Assembly: GCA_003415625.1 (NCBI GenBank)
Contig: PYIU01000008.1
Location: 1,674,001 to 1,738,000, forward strand
Direction: 5' to 3'
Source of the DNA: Aquanectria penicillioides
Taxonomy: Eukaryota; Ascomycota; Sordariomycetes; Hypocreales; Nectriaceae
Length of the DNA: 64,000 nt
A model generated the notes under the pieces. That model was not told where the DNA came from and did not search any database. It saw only the letters and a program-made list of their open reading frames with translations. This document shows, piece after piece, positions 43,346-56,999 of this stretch. Numbering within the stretch: position 1 is the first letter of the stretch; the number at the start of each line of letters is the position of its first letter. The position numbers were made by a program, and so were the translations under genes.

Positions 43346-46300
43346 CATAATTTAACCTTAATGTACTATTATTAAGCCCCTATTTATATATTACTATCTT
43401 TTTGGCCTTAAATATATTATCCTTACTCTATAAGGCATTAGGTCTAGCTATATTATATTATGCTATAAGGGCCTAATACTATATAAAGTGTAGAACTTAT
43501 TTATTAATCTTTTTGATTTAATTTTACTTTACTAACTATTTAATATTAATTTAGCTATTATATTTATAATTACTTTATTAAAGTGCATTTTATATTAAGC
43601 AATTACTTCTTTATTATTTAATAAATTAATATATTTTAGAATATTATACTTTAATAGAACTGCAATATAGGCAGTTAGTACTTAAGACTAATTGCTTATA
43701 TATTTATTTTTAGTAAAGCTAATTATAGTAACTATTTTATTAATAGGTATTTTTTAATATTTTAATATTTTTTTTATTTAATTAGTCTTTTAGTATTTAA
43801 AAAGCCTATTATATATTTTAGCCTATTTATATTTAACCTTTTATTTAATAGTATACTTTATTTTAATAGAACTATTAGTTTTAAGGATAAAAGATATTAA
43901 TTTAATACTCTATTTATTATTTTTATATTAGCTTTTAGCTATTATAAGGTTATATATTAAGATTTTCTTTTTATTAAAGCTATAATTAGGCATTATTGCT
44001 CTTATTACTATTAGTATAAATAGCTCCCTATAGTTAAATACCTATTTATTTTAATAAAAAAAACTTTTTATTCTATCTTTTAATATAAAAGATACTAATT
44101 CTCCTTTACTTTAATTTACTATAGGTTTTTCTCTATTAGTATTTATTTTGCCCTTAATTAAATCCATTAAGTTTTAGGTATTAATACCTAAAAACTCTTA
44201 GATTGGCTTAATAATATAATTAATCTAATTTAGCGGCTAATAAAAATAACCTTTAGTATATCTTTTATTGTAAAAGTTATATAGCCCTAATAGCTTCTTA
44301 ACTGCAATTAAAATATTAATTTATTTAGCAATATTATATTAATAGTACTTTAATTTATTTATTATATTAGGGCTAATTTAATAGGCTATAAGAAGGTGAT
44401 CTTTTGTTTTATTTAATTCTATAATATAGTTATTAATTAAGCTAAATAAAATGCTTTTTGCTAAAATTAATTTATTTTTAAAGGTATTATTAAGGGCTGC
44501 TATAAAATAATACACTATTTAGTCTTAAAGCTGGCAAATATTATCTATAGGGAGGGGACTTTAGGCTTGCGATTTGCCTTATTTTCTCTATTATTTAAAC
44601 TATTTTCTTTATTACTTTCTTTCTTTTTAAATGCATTAAAATAGAATTCTTTATAAAATTTAAGTAGATTAAATATATTAATTTCTATTTAATTAAATAT
44701 TTTAGTATTATAGTTTTTTTAAGTTTTAAGATCTAGTAATATCTCCCTTATACTATTAAGAACTATATTATTAGCTATAATTTACTTAATTTAATTATTT
44801 AATACTTACCTTAAGAATATTATATATAATTAGGGTTGTTAGGGCTTTTATTTAAATAAATGCTTAGCATTATAAATTTATAGGCTTTTTTAACCTTAGC
44901 CTTAATTGCTTTTTGATTTATATCGATTAGCTAATAGTAATATACTTTATTTTTATAGAGAATAAAAAACTAATTTAAATTTACTTAATGCTTTATTTCT
45001 ATAGTTATTAATTAATTTAAAAGTTTTCTTTTAATATTTTTATATACTAATTAAATAATAATAAAGTATAGCTTTTTAATAATTTGCTTTTTATTTAAGT
45101 TATTTTTTAAATATTCTTATAGTCTTATAATTATAGATTAGCTCAATTTTACTATAAGAGTATTATACCTTTTTGCAATTATAATAGCAATTACCTTTTT
45201 TTATAATTATATATCTCTATAGCTATATTGTTTAATATATAGAACGTTTAGGGTCTTATAGAAAACAGTCTATATTATCCCTAAAATAGCTTAATAATAA
45301 GCTTTTTTAAAAACCTTTAAGTTAATTTATTCTTTAATGCTATTAGTTTTACTTTTATATTTATCCTAAGATTAAAAAACAAAAGGTACTAGTTTAGCTA
45401 CTATAGATACTAAAGCAAAAGCTATTAGTTTAATAGCTTTAGGTTTTAAAGTAATAGCTAATAGTTTAAGAGTTTTAGTTATTTAAGTAAAAGGTATTAG
45501 GGCCTTTATTTCTTTAGTAAATGCATTGCCTAAGTTATTATAGGGAGTATTAAGCATAAAGCCAGAATATTTTTCAATTTAATTTAATAAAGGTATTGCT
45601 AAAAGAGCCTTAAGTTCCTTTAGTTTTAGTAATGCCTTTTTAATAGAGTCTTTATTTTACTTTATTAAAAAGACTTTAATAAAGGGGTTAGGCTTAGGTT
45701 TATTTACTAATTATAATAAGTTAAAATCTTTCTTATTTATAAAAGGAGTTTAATAGTTTTTTATTTTTATTAATATTTATAGTTTAATTAATAAAAGTGC
45801 TAGTACAGTTTAATATTTAAAAAGAAAAGTAATAATAATATAAATATATCCCCTTTATTACCCCTTTAGTTAATAAAACTAGATTATTTTCTATTTATTT
45901 AGGACTTATTTAGGGCTATTTTTAGTTCTCTTTTAGGGCTTAAGCTATTACTCTTTATTTCTTTCTATAATTCTCTATCTATTATTTTCTATATACTATA
46001 GAAGGTAAATATAAATAATAGAGGGCTATTTAATATAAACCTACTGCTTAATTAATATATAAAGTGCTAAGCCTAATAGTTCTATAGAAATCTATACTTA
46101 CTTCAATCTATTAAATAGAGTGCAACCCTTATAGTAACTTTATTTAATAGCGGCTAGACTGCATTAAATCGCTACTAATAGGGCTAAGAACTATTTATTG
46201 CGCTTTTACTATAGATCTTAGCTAATTAATTAATAAGAATTACTAGCTTATATAAGACCTTTTAAAGGAAAATATAACTTTTAATTAATATATTTATAAT

Positions 46301-46349
46301 ATATAGGCTAAAAAGAGCTTTATAAAGATAGATTTATATATATAAAAAG
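43346..46349. other. AT-rich DNA, nothing recognised
   Basis: No supported gene. A minus-strand reading near 44300-44640 has a run of plausible residues but many stops and no motif. Confidence 0.4.
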
Positions 46350-47100
46350 GTGCCTATAAAACCCTAATGGGCAATATTTTATATATTTACAATAAAAAGG
46401 CAGAGCTTTAAGAATAGCTAGAAGAAGAATAGTTTTAAAAGGACTTTAGATAGCTATTTATTAATTAATATTAAGGCAAAATACTAAAGTAAAAAGATAG
46501 TATTGCTAAAAAAGAAAAATATATTTAAAAGCTTTTAGAGTTTTCTATTAGTATATAGATAGAAGTTTTAGTAATAAAAGCTTAATATTTATACTATAAG
46601 TAGGTAATAGCCTTAAATAAATAAGAAAAAATAAAGTTAGTTAAGGATCTAAAAAAGAATTAAAGTAACTTAATTAAAGAGAGAACAATTACTATTTAAT
46701 TGTATAAGCATTAGGCTAAAGCAATAGAAGGATATATATATTTTTAAACTTAAATTACTAAGCTTTAAATAGCTTATAGTAAATTAGTAGAAAAAGTGAA
46801 TATACCTTTAGATAAAGGTTCTAAAGATAAGGTTATTACTTAATATTAAGGGAGGAAAAGGCATTAATAAATGCAAAAGGGACTTAGCATTAAGTAAATA
46901 CTAAAAGCTAAAGTTATAAACTTTTTATTAATCTATAGTATACATTTAATTAAGGAAGTTAGCTTAAATATCTTATTTTATTAATAAACCTATACTTATA
47001 ATATAATTAAATATTTATTTATCCCTTAAGGACTTTAGAAAGTAGCTAGCTTTAATTAATATACTATTAATTTTAATATAATATTATATAGGTAGTATAT
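46350..47100 (+). pseudogene. Decayed reading frame, coiled-coil-like, unidentified
   Basis: One plus-strand frame stays coherent for about 750 bp if TAA/TAG codons are taken as lost Gln/Arg/Trp: AELxEQLEEEQF early, KLVKDLKKNxSNLIKERTIT in the middle, and AKAIEGYIYFxTxITKLxIA and YSKLVEKVNIPLDKGSKDKV later. Heptad-like Leu/Ile with charged residues suggests a coiled coil. Residue choice (Lys and Asn where Glu and Asp would be expected) fits G-to-A mutation of an original gene. I do not recognise the family; it could be host-derived or part of an element. Confidence 0.35.
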
Positions 47101-48468
47101 ATTTTTAGTCTTATAGGCATTACTATAATTGCCTTTATACTACTGCTAGCATTTTAGTCTACTAAAATATCTATAGAATCCTATAGAAAAAGACCTTTAA
47201 AATTAAATAAAACTATTTTATAATTATTATTAAGCTTTACTTTAAATTAATTTCCCTAACTTTATTAAAATATATTATAGTAAAAAGCAAATATAAATAT
47301 ATTATAGTCTAAAATAGAACTTTATTAAAGATTAGATTTATAATTAAGGTTAAATCTAATAATTTCTAATACTTTAATAAGGCTATTCTTAACTTCTTTA
47401 GTTCTTATATTTATATATAGAACCTTTAAAATGTCTATTTACTTAATGCTTTTATTTAAGTTCTACCCTAAAATATTAAAAATAGATTTATATAATCTAA
47501 AGTAAAACCTTTCCTTTTAGTAATAGCTCTAAAAGAAAAGTAAAGAAATATTTAAGTTAGAATTTATAAATAAAGGCAATTAAAAGCTTTTATCTATTAA
47601 ATAGAGTATATATATAGGCTACCTAATAGATAGGGGTAAAGTAATTAATAAAGATAAAGCAATTAAATAATATAGTTTATTTTAGTATTGCTTTAGCTAA
47701 TAGAAATCTATATAGTAAGATATAAATTTAGGCACTTTATATATATTACTATACTTATTTATAGTAGGTAGGGTTAGTATAAAATAAAATCTATTAGGCC
47801 TATATATATCTTTATATATCTTTATAGTAAGTGGTATTAGCTATAGCTTTCTCTTTTTCTTTTTATTATAAGTCTTTTAGTAACTTAAAGGAAACTTATA
47901 AAAATAATAAATACCTTTTAAGTTTGCATTAGCTAATAGTAAAGTATAGTATTTTATTAATATTATTTTAATTTATATTGCTTACTAAAAAAGGTTTTTA
48001 TAAATATTTATATACTTAAATTTTATAGAATTACTTAATAAATATAGGCATTTAGTAATAGCTAAAAGAGAAGCTAAATCTATTGCTAATAGATAAGATA
48101 AAAGAGTATTAAAGAATAGGTAGATATTTATATAATATATAAGTATTGCTATTTTAAATATTAAGCTATAAATATAATATAATTACTATTTTTTATTTTT
48201 AAATATACTTCTCTTTAGGCTTTTTATTATACTTAAAATAATGCCCCTTAATATAATAGGTTAAGATTAGTATAGACCTAAAGTAGTCTATATTAGTATT
48301 ATATAATATAGTAAGGGCCTATTTAAGGCCATTTAAACCTTTAAAAATAAAAACTAATGGCTATTCTTTTAGCATTTAAAGCTATTATTTTTTTTTTCTT
48401 TTATTTTTATTTCCTATATATTAAAGTCTTTAAGAGAAATTGCTAAATACCCTTAAGATATTATTTAA
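47101..48468. other. AT-rich DNA, nothing recognised
   Basis: Possible continuation of the preceding decayed frame near 47.1-47.5 kb. No motif was found on either strand. Confidence 0.4.
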
Positions 48469-49530
48469 ATTGCTAGTTTTATTTCTACTATTGCTATCTC
48501 TTATGGCTTTTATTCTTAATGTTTTAGTCCTCTTTACTAGTAATTAGAAAGGTATTCTAAAGGACTATATAATAGCTAAAGTATTAGTTATATTCTTTTC
48601 TTTAAGAACTTTTATTTATATTAATTAAGTAAATACATTAATATTAGGCTATAATCTATTTAATATTTAGCAATCAATTAATAAAAATAATAATAATAAT
48701 AAAGGTCTTTTAAGCAAGATTATTAATAAAGTAGATAATATAATTAATAAAATTAAGGATAATATTTAAAGCATTATAGACAATATTGCTAATAAGGTAG
48801 CTAAGGCATTAGGTATCTTTAAATAGTATTTAATCTATATTATAGACTTTTATAGAGGTTCTTTTAAGCCTAACTTTACTATTTAAAGCATTACTTTTAA
48901 TATTATTACTTATATTAAATTATCTTCTAAAAGTATTTAGGCCTATCTTTTAAATTATAAGGTCCCAATTAACTAATTATAGTTAAAATATTAAAGCAAT
49001 TTAATCTTTTTAAAATGCTTAATATAGAGTTAAGTGCTAGCCTATTTAATATTACTTTATTTAATCTTAATTAGCCTAATAGAATTAATAGAGCTATTAA
49101 TATATTAAATTAAGCCCTATTAAGGCTTTTAGTTCTTTATATTTTTTGCCTTTATTGCTCTCTTTTTAAGCTTCTTGCTTATATTGCCTTTTTATTTACT
49201 TTATATACTATTGCCTTAATTTAAGTTAATTTAGGATTTATTACTTTTAGTCTTTTCTAAATTATTATTAGTAGTATTATTATAACTATAGCAGTAAATA
49301 AGGGAGTTAATACAATTAATAGTCTTAAAGGAAATATTAGCATTTTAGCTAGCTTAAGTATTAAGTTTTTTAATTTAATTTAGGTTTCTAGCTTACTTAT
49401 AGCATTTATAAATATATATTAGGCAATTTACTTATAGTTTGCTATATTATATAGTGCAGTATATTAGGTATATAATATATAATTAAAGATAGCTTAAATT
49501 AATCTTCTTAAATAATAGTAAAGTAGGAGG
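48469..49530 (+). pseudogene. RIP-decayed gene resembling the SUR7/PalI membrane protein family
   Basis: In one frame from 48470: a first membrane helix (LLVLFLLLLSLMAFILNVLV) followed by LFTSN-stop-KGILKDYIIAK, the 'LCLFAG.KKGFMEDY' type exit. Next come a long loop with IINKVDNIINKIKDNI and ANKVAKALGIFK-stop-Y, then IYIIDFYRGSFKPNFT, matching the 'GL..WYS.H.MDYCEG.F.PN' signature of the family. Further on, after a probable intron, are three more hydrophobic stretches: LYIFCLYCSLFKLLAYIAFL; IIISSIIITIAVNKGVNTIN; then SIKFFNLI-stop-VSSLLIA, corresponding to the usual 'KF..LTW' start of helix 4. Intact members are four-helix plasma-membrane (eisosome) or pH-sensing proteins. Stops sit where Trp and Gln are expected. 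This is a host gene destroyed inside the AT-rich block, not a transposon domain. Confidence 0.6.
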
Positions 49531-51234
49531 TTTTTTAGCTATTAAATAGCTTTAGGGTTACTTTAGGTATTACCCTAGCTTATTTAATAGCATTATTCCA
49601 CTATAATAGTAATAAAAGAAATAGCAAATAGTATAATTAATCTATAGGCTTGGCTTTAGGTTTGTTTTAATTGTATAATTAAAGGCTTTAATTTAGGCTA
49701 TTTTATATTTTTAAATTGCCTTTATATAGTTTCTAGCTATCTTTTAATATTTAAAAGCATTCTTTACCTTTTACTTTTAGTTATAGCTTAAATTAAAATA
49801 GTTTTCTATCTTTTATTATTAGTTTATTATACTATTGCTAATTTATTATATCTTATAGTATAACTAAATATAAATAGAAATAATGCATTATTAATAGATT
49901 TTATAATTTAAATTGCTTAATTATTTCTCTTATATATAATAAAAGTAATATTAAAGTTAAATAATTTAGAAAATTCTATAATTTTATAGATTAAAGAATC
50001 TATTTACTTTTAGTGTAATTTTTAATAATTGATTTTATTTTGCCTTAAAAGCAATAAAGCTATTATAGTAAATTAAATTATAATAGTAATTTAAAAAGTA
50101 TTTAAAATAATAGATAAAATAAAATAAATAAGCTAAAAAAGAAGTAAGGTTTATAATATAATCTTATTTAAGCTAGTATTTAATAGCTATATAAATTAAT
50201 AGCTTTATATTTAATTCTTTATAATTATTATTAGTTTTAGCTATTTATTAGCTAAACTTTTATAGATAATACTTAAATTATAAAAATTTATTATATAAAA
50301 GAACATCCTTTTAGGATTAATTTATAAGGCTGCTAGAACTAATTAAATATTAATTTATTTAAAGCTGCCTTAAATAGATCGATCTTTACTATTTCCTAAA
50401 GACTATTTCTTTATATACTATAAATTATAGCGCTAGTTTTAGGGTTAATATAGCAAGTAAATTTATAAAACTTATATATAAAGATAAAGGTATAATTTAC
50501 TTTTTATAGTACTTTAGGCTATTTTAAAACTAATTTTAGCAATTAATTATTTAATAGATTTACCCTATTTAAATTTTAGGATATTTTAGGCTTACCTTTA
50601 TAACTTTTTAATCTATAACCTTAAGGGTAAGTCTATTGTTCTATTCTATTATAAAGCCTTATTGCAATTATTTAGCTTTTGCTTAAGCTTAGCCTTTAAG
50701 TATCTTTTAGTTTTTTAGTTTTTAATTTCTTAATTAACTGCCTTAATTTTCAATTTTAGCTTTTAAAATACCTTAATTAATAGGCTATTTTATAACATTC
50801 TATAAAGGTATATCTATATTCCTTTTGCTATACTTTATACTGCTCTTTAAACTACTTTAGTAATTAAATAAGGCATACAATCTCTTTTTAGGAATTAATA
50901 AGGTTAGCACTTAATTGGCTATATTAAGTTTATAGTAGTTAATAATTGCTAAAAATTAGCTATAGTTACTATATAGTTATAATAGCGTTTTTTAGTATAG
51001 CAATTAGCTAAAAGTAAGCCATTTATTATTAAGGCACCTAAAGTTACTAAAGGTTTAATATAAATTAAAATTAAAGGCTTGTATTAATTTACTATTATAT
51101 TTATAATTTTTTAATAGGCCTAATTGATTTATAGCTATTATTTATATCTTTAGGATTTCTTTTTTAGATTTTATTACTAAAAGGACCTAATGGACATTGT
51201 TTTAGAACTGCTATAGATTTAGAAAGTTCTTTTA
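49531..51234. other. AT-rich DNA, nothing recognised
   Basis: No open frame or motif. Some CpG survives near 50430 and 50980, otherwise composition is as in the rest of the block. Confidence 0.4.
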
Positions 51235-51350
51235 TTAAATATATAAGGGTCTAAAAGTGCTTTTATTAAAATATATAGGGGTCTAAAAATGCTTTTATTT
51301 AAATATATAGGGGTCTAAAAGCAATTCATTTAAATATATAGGTCTAGCTA
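51235..51350. repeat. 32-bp tandem repeat, about 3.5 copies
   Basis: GGGTCTAAAAGTGCTTTTAT, GGGTCTAAAAATGCTTTTAT, GGGTCTAAAAGCAATTCATT and GGTCTAGCTAAAAG follow at about 32-bp steps with TTAAATATATAG between them. Confidence 0.8.
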
Positions 51351-54300
51351 AAAGTAGCTTTATAAAGCTGGCCATTAATGCATAATTCTTTAGGTTAGGG
51401 CAATTGCACTTAAGCCTAAAACCCAATCTTAATGGCTTTATTTATAATTAACATTCCTTTAGCTATTAAGCAAATCTTTTTAATATTTAATCTTTTTGTA
51501 TAAAAAAGCTTAAATTAAAGCCTAATATAGCCAGTTTTCTAGCTATTAAGCCTTCTTTAGTATATAGAATTGAACTTTTAAAGCAGTATAGATTAATCTA
51601 AAAAATCAATAATCAATAAATAAGTTTAATTATATAGACCCTTTAGGCAATTGCCTATTTCCTATAAATTATATATTTAAATAGAAAGGTACTTAAAGCT
51701 ATAATTATTACTATTTATATTCTTTAAGATATATTAATTAAGTAATTATATTATTTATATAGCTTTATTTTTATTGCTAGCTAGCTAAATAATATAAAAA
51801 GATATATATACTAAAAGTAAAGGTCTTAAAACTTAAGTATTAAGGATTTATATATTTTTTCTTATTATATTTATATTATTTTAAGGATTGATTATAGTCC
51901 TTAATAGTAATTAACTTTAATACTACTTAAGTATATTTAAGTATTTATTCTTTTTTTTAATTAAAACTTTATTACTATTGCTATAATGCTTTCTAAAGAT
52001 AAAAATATAGTAAATGCATTTTGCAAGTTCTTTAAATAATATAAGAATTCTATACTATTAATTATTTTATTTAGCCCTAACTATACTTAAAGTAAGGCAG
52101 CAATAAATAAAGATATAAATAATTTAGATTTAAATATAGGCTTTATTATAGATATTACTTTTACTTAAGTATATACTAGTAGCCAATATTCCTAAAATCC
52201 AATACTATCTATAAGTATTAAATGTAAATAGTTGCTTATAGATATAGCTAATTAATTGGCTTATAATATTAGCCCTTAATTAATACTTAATATAGCCTCT
52301 TTTAGTGTAGAATTAAACTATATAAGCTTTAAATTAATTGCTACTATTATATTAGATTTTAGGCAGTAAGTTATAGTATTAAAAAAGGGCTAAAGCAATA
52401 TATATTAAAAGTTAGAAAATTTTAATCCCTTTTTTAAAAGGATATATAATTATTAGGAAATAATAAAATTAATTATAGATAAGCTTTTTAAAAGTATTTA
52501 AAAGTAAGTTATTTATATTTAATTAACCTTAAAGATTTCTACTTATAAATTATTAGAACTCTTTAAAAATCGTATAGTTTGCCTTATGCATTAAATCCTA
52601 AAGATCTTAAGTAATACCCTAATATTATGCCTATTTTAATTTAGCATTTTTTTCTTTTCTATTAAAAGCATTAATTAAAGTAAGGGTAACTTTAAATATT
52701 GCTTCTGCTTCTTTTAATAATAAAAGCATTTTTATATTATATTCTTAATAGAGTTTTATTTATTCCTTTAAAATAGATTTTTTGCTTTTTAATTAATAAA
52801 GATAAAAAACTTTTTTTATTCTCTTTATATTATTAAATTAATAAAGTATTTTATTAAATAGCTAATTTAAATTACTTGCTATTTTAAATATAATTTTAGG
52901 AAAAACTTTTATATATATAGATATAAGTATAGGTCCCTATTTATAATTATATAGTAGTTAGTATACTTAAGACTAAAAGTAGCTATAAGTCCTTTTAAAT
53001 ACTATAGTATAAAGCCCCTATAATACTTAAAATTATAGTAAGAGTTAAAAGGGTCTTATTTTAAAGATTAAAACTTAATTTTATAACTTTTAGCTTTACT
53101 ATTAAGGCTATTTAATATTACTTTTTCTATAATTAGCATTTAAATAAATCTATCTTAAATAATAGTAAGGCTATTAATTATTTCTTTTAAGACCGGTACA
53201 ATCTTAAATATACTATAGCAATATTTCTATACTATCTCTTAAAAGTAAGTTTTATTATATAATATCTTTTGCAGCTCTTCTATTTTATTTTTTAGGCATT
53301 TATAGAATATTTTTAGCTTTTCCTCTACCTTAAGCCTTAATGTAACCTTTAAGTTCAATTATAATTTAAAAAGAACTATTTATTAAGTAAAGTATTTATT
53401 TTAAACTTAAAGCTTATTTATTTTAGCTAAAAAGCTTATAACTTTTTCCTTAAATCTATATTTTATTAAGGCTAAATATAAAAATAATTTATAGAAAGGT
53501 ATCTTATTATAGTAGTATAGTAAACCCTTATAATAGTATTTTTAGGAGTTACTCTTACTGCCTTAAATATTACCTTTATACTATTATATAGCTCTTTATA
53601 CACTTTAATAAATTAATTGCTTAAATTCTTTTAGAATAAATAGTCCTTTCCCTTTATAGACTTCTATATATAGGCATTTTCTTAAGTTAGCTATAGCCTT
53701 ACTTACTTTAGCTTAATGCTAATACCTAATATTATCTTTAAGGATTTATTAGTAAATAATATATAATAAAGTTAAGGGAATAAAGCAATTTATATATATA
53801 CTTATATAAGATCTTATAATACTTTAGTCTTTATTTTTTATACTTTAAATTGCTCTTTTTTCTTTCTATTGCTATATTAAGAAAATTTTATAATAAGGTT
53901 ATAATAGTTATTTATAATTATAATAAAATTTAAATTTTACTTTCTCTTTTATTCTTTTAGGCTTTAAATAGGGATTTTAAAAGGGCATTAATAGTTCCCT
54001 AACTACCTCTATATATTTACCTAATACTAAATTTATTAAGGATATATATATTTAGCTAATACCTTACTTTATAAATTAGCACTTAAACCTTAATATAGCC
54101 TATAAGGTATAATACATTTACTAATAGTGCTATTGCCTATAATTAAAAGAGTTTTATTGCTAATACCTAACTAAAGTAAAGTACCTATTTATATACTTAA
54201 TATATTATTAATATTATTTATAGAATAGTATACTTTTATCTTTCTATAAGATTCTATAGTTAATTCTTTAGTTTATAAAGAGGGTTAATACCTAAATGCT

Positions 54301-56999
54301 TTATTTTAATGCTTATAGAGCATATATTTATATTTATATTTACTATTATATATATAATAACCATAAGGATAAAGCTTTAAGGAAGGTAAAGAGTAATCTT
54401 CTCTCTTTATAGTAGAAAGCCCCTTCCTTTCTTTATGCCTATACTAAGCTTTTAGTAAACCCTTTAGCTTATTTCTATCTTCTAAAAGGCTTTATAAAAC
54501 TGCTAAATAGGCTAGCTTCTATACCCTATAAGCTTTATACTAACTATTTTTTAAGGCTAAATATACTGCTAATTATATAGCTAAAGCCTATTAGCAATAG
54601 AAAAAAATAAATGCAATTATAATTATATTATATAATTTAATTTATAGACTTAAGAAAACTATTAGCTAAATACCTTACTTTATAGTATCTTAAGTATACT
54701 AAAAGATTAATTATTAAATAGTTAAAGCAATAAATAATAGGCTCTTTTAATAAGCAATTAGCTTATTCTCTATATACTAAAGCTTTATTTATTTTTAGCT
54801 TTTAAGGGATCTTTTAATATAATGCATTTACTTTAATTAATAAGTCTATTTTTGCTAATTTTAAAGCTTAATTTAAAGTATTATTATTAATCTTAATTCT
54901 TTAGTTATATAATATATTTATACCCCTTTATACTCTATTATTTTACTTTAGCATTATAAAATCCTAGCCTAAAAAAAGGCAATCTATAATAGAAATAATT
55001 TTTAAATCTTAAGTATTAAGGTCTAGAAAAGTCTTTAAGTTATTTTTAAATTGCTTCTTTTAATAATCCTATATAATAAAAAAGCTTTTATTAAATATAA
55101 TAAAAATTACTTTATATATAGTAATTTTAAATTATAAAAAGCAATTTTACTTTATTTTTACCTATTTTAATAAAAGCAATTAGCTTAAAGAAAACTAAAG
55201 TCTTTTTAATCTTAAGGCTATATTGCTATAACTGTAATTATTGTTTTTACTATTATTATTATTGCTATTTATATTGCTATTTATATTGCTATTGCTATTG
55301 CTAATAAGCTCTATAGAGTTATTAAATTAATTCCTTAAGTTATATTCTATTAAACTTAGGGTTTTAATAGCCTTTTTTAGCTATTCTTTAAATAGACTCT
55401 CTTTTAGCCTATTGTTTTTAAGTATAATATGCAAATTATTAATAATGCTCTTAACTTTATTTATAAAATAAATATTAATAGAAGTATTTACCTCTCTATT
55501 AGGGCTTAACTATAGCTTTAATCCTATATATAGAATTAAACCTTTACTAAAAAGGATATTGCATTTAATATTTAAGTTTTATATAATTGTAGCAGTCCCT
55601 TAAGGCATTAAAGTATTGCTAGAATATAATAGCAAAATTGGCTTTATATATAGAGTTAAAGTATCTATATTATATAAAGAATTATTATTTAATTCTATAT
55701 CTCTATCTTTATTAGATATATTGCTAAAATAAATAATATTAAATAAAGTAAGGTTTAAATTAAGCAAAATGTCTTTAGTAAAATTAGGCTATTTAAAAGC
55801 ATTATTTATTGTATTAATTAAGTTTTTATTTAAATTGCAATAAGTAAACTTAGCTTTAAGTATAAAGTAATTTAAAATAGTTTAATAATTAATAAGGAAA
55901 GAAGCAGCATTATATCCTTAAATTTAAAATTGCATAAAGCCTTTTTAATAGCATTAAAACTATTAATGCAATTAAAGCTATAACCCTTCTTATAACTGCA
56001 TTTATACTATATCTCTTAATTATTTAAAGTGCTAATTATAATAAAGACATTATAGTAAAAGGAGATAGAAAATATAATTAAAAGCTATATTAGCTTTAGA
56101 TTATTAGGGCTAAGGCTGACTTAAATATTAATTAAAGGGAGGTTTTAGTTTTAATTTAAAGCTATATTAAAATAAAATAAAAAGGAGTGTAAGAAAAAGT
56201 AAGAAGGCATTTAAAGGGAGGAGAAGAAAAGAAGTAGACCTCTTAAATACCCCTATTTTATGGCCCTTAATTACTTAAATATACCTTATAAATATCTAAA
56301 CTTAAGCCATTTTAACTTTTAAATTAATTAGCTAAAAGCATACTATAATAATTAATTAAAAGATCTTTATTGCATTAAAATAATAAGCCAATATAGCTGC
56401 ATTATAGTAAAAATGGCATTACTGCCTTAATTTAAATTATATTAATAAAGGCATAATTAATAATCTATAGATAAGAAGGCATTAAATTGCATAAAAAATA
56501 TTAATTGCCCTTTAAAAGCATTTTAGCCCTTAAATTAGTAATTAAATAGATAGATAGAATAGTTAATTAATAAGATCAATCCTTTTTTAAGCCCTAATAT
56601 TTTAGCTAACTTATAGTTTAATAAGATTATAATATCTAAAGTTATTTATTTTATAAGTAAACTCTAAAGTTTAATATAAGTATCTATCTATATACTTTAT
56701 TCTACTTTATTCTATAAAAGCTATATAAAAGGCCGCTAAATATAAGCTTATATCTTTTTTATTTATTTACAATTAACTTGCCTATTATTATAAAAGGCAT
56801 AAGGGTTATATTCTTTTAATTAATTAAATTACTTTAGTTTTAAAAAAGTGCATTTAAAGTACATTTAGTTAAGTATATAAAATAAAACTTTCTTTTTATT
56901 GTAAAAAGTAAAGATCTTATTAATATTAAGGTAGTTCAATATATTAAAAGTATATAATATTATATATATATAAGTTAGGCAGCTCCTTTAACTAGCCTT
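51351..56999. other. AT-rich DNA with faint decayed frames only
   Basis: A plus-strand frame at about 52000-52600 reads protein-like for short runs (INKDINNLDLNIGFIIDITF and KLIATIILDFR) but has no motif I know. A short triplet-like tract (TATTGCTATT words) lies at 55245-55310. Nothing else could be supported. Confidence 0.35.

Noticed and set aside
55245..55310. TATTGCTATT triplet-like tract as a coding polymorphic repeat
   Set aside because: Short, imperfect and not in any supported frame.
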